15,198 bases of DNA, from NCBI GenBank assembly GCA_038133505.1, contig JAYPTI010000080.1, forward strand, positions 1-15,198, read 5' to 3'. Each line of letters opens with the position of its first letter. Position 1 is the stretch's first letter. The position numbers were made by a program, and so were the translations under genes. Of this stretch, positions 14,758 through 15,198 are shown in pieces. Under the pieces are notes generated by a model. The model saw only the letters and a program-made list of their open reading frames with translations. It was not told the DNA's origin and did not search any database. Source of the stretch: JAYQUR01 sp038133505 (lineage in GTDB: Bacteria > Pseudomonadota > Alphaproteobacteria > MPNO01 > UBA830).

Positions 14758-15198
14758 GTGTTCGAGATCGCCTATGCGGATTGGCTGAGCCTGATTTTCA
14801 GGTGGCTGCACGTGATTGCCGGCATCTCGTGGATCGGCACCTCGTTCTATTTCATCTTCCTCGATCTGAGCCTCCGCAAGCATGCGAACCTGCCGCCCGG
14901 CGTCGGCGGCGAGTCGTGGAACGTGCACGGCGGCGGTTTCTACCTGATGCGGAAATACGTCGTTGCGCCGGCGGAACTCCCCGAGGAGCTGCACTGGTTC
15001 AAGTACGAGGCCTATTTCACGTGGCTGTCCGGCTTCGCGCTGCTGGCGGTGATCTATTACTGGGGCGCGGAGAGCTACCTGATCGACAAGGCCGTGCTCG
15101 ACCTCCAGCCGTGGGAAGCGATCCTGATCAGCGTGGGGTTCCTCGCCCGCGGCTGGCTCGTCTACGACCTCCGGTGCCGGTCGCCGTTCAACGCGCCT
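14758..15198 (+). CDS. puuD: Urate oxidase, membrane-bound cytochrome c-linked type (PuuD), 5' part
   Basis: The first 147 codons of an integral membrane urate hydroxylase that oxidises urate to 5-hydroxyisourate. Family members consist of a multi-helix membrane domain followed by a C-terminal cytochrome c domain. Visible segments are WLHVIAGISWIGTSFYFIFLDLSL (16-39, first helix), GVGGESWNVHGGGFYLMRKY (48-67), LPEELHWFKYEAYFTWLSGF (74-93), GAESYLID (103-110) and a helix at about 119-137. The histidine and aromatic residues conserved around HGGGFY and LHWFKYEAY are present. The start is GTG at 14758, 4 bp after uraH, preceded by GGGGAG at 14744-14749. The gene runs off the window end without a stop, so presence of the cytochrome c domain cannot be confirmed. 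Confidence 0.93.
   Translation, partial: MFEIAYADWLSLIFRWLHVIAGISWIGTSFYFIFLDLSLRKHANLPPGVGGESWNVHGGGFYLMRKYVVAPAELPEELHWFKYEAYFTWLSGFALLAVIYYWGAESYLIDKAVLDLQPWEAILISVGFLARGWLVYDLRCRSPFNAP

Overview
The window is GC-rich, densely packed chromosomal DNA from an alphaproteobacterium. The evidence is the gene order nuoI-J-K-L-M-N followed by birA, coaX, rnj and a DUF1467 gene, the use of RNase J, and the close match of the complex I subunits to alphaproteobacterial forms. A member of the Hyphomicrobiales or a related order would fit, but the genus cannot be told from this sequence alone.

Region 1 (1-10395, plus strand) is the distal half of a long operon. It starts inside nuoI and has no gap larger than 25 bp. 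Between nuoI and nuoJ lies an extra gene (349-1107) that reads as a two-domain SseB-like protein; this is the most unusual item in the window. The membrane arm genes nuoJ, K, L, M and N follow. Then come birA (biotin-protein ligase without a DNA-binding domain), coaX (type III pantothenate kinase), rnj (ribonuclease J) and a small DUF1467 membrane protein. Several junctions are ATGA overlaps or gaps of 2-12 bp, so the set is probably cotranscribed and partly translationally coupled. A hairpin at 10408-10431 separates it from the convergent genes.

Region 2 (10435-15198) is a urate catabolic cluster arranged around a divergent control region. On the minus strand, read from right to left, are a GntR/FCD-family regulator, puuE (allantoinase), uraD (OHCU decarboxylase), alc (allantoicase) and allA (ureidoglycolate lyase). 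On the plus strand are uraH (5-hydroxyisourate hydrolase) and the start of puuD (membrane cytochrome c-linked urate oxidase), which runs off the window. Together these give an unbroken route: urate to 5-hydroxyisourate (PuuD), to OHCU (UraH), to S-allantoin (UraD), to allantoate (PuuE), to ureidoglycolate plus urea (Alc), to glyoxylate plus urea (AllA). The regulator gene is preceded by a perfect 10-bp palindrome, TTGTATACAA (14159-14168), typical of GntR/FadR-type operators.

No RNA genes, CRISPR arrays, insertion sequences or phage genes were seen. Apart from the SseB-like gene and the DUF1467 protein, the genes belong to families of well-understood function.
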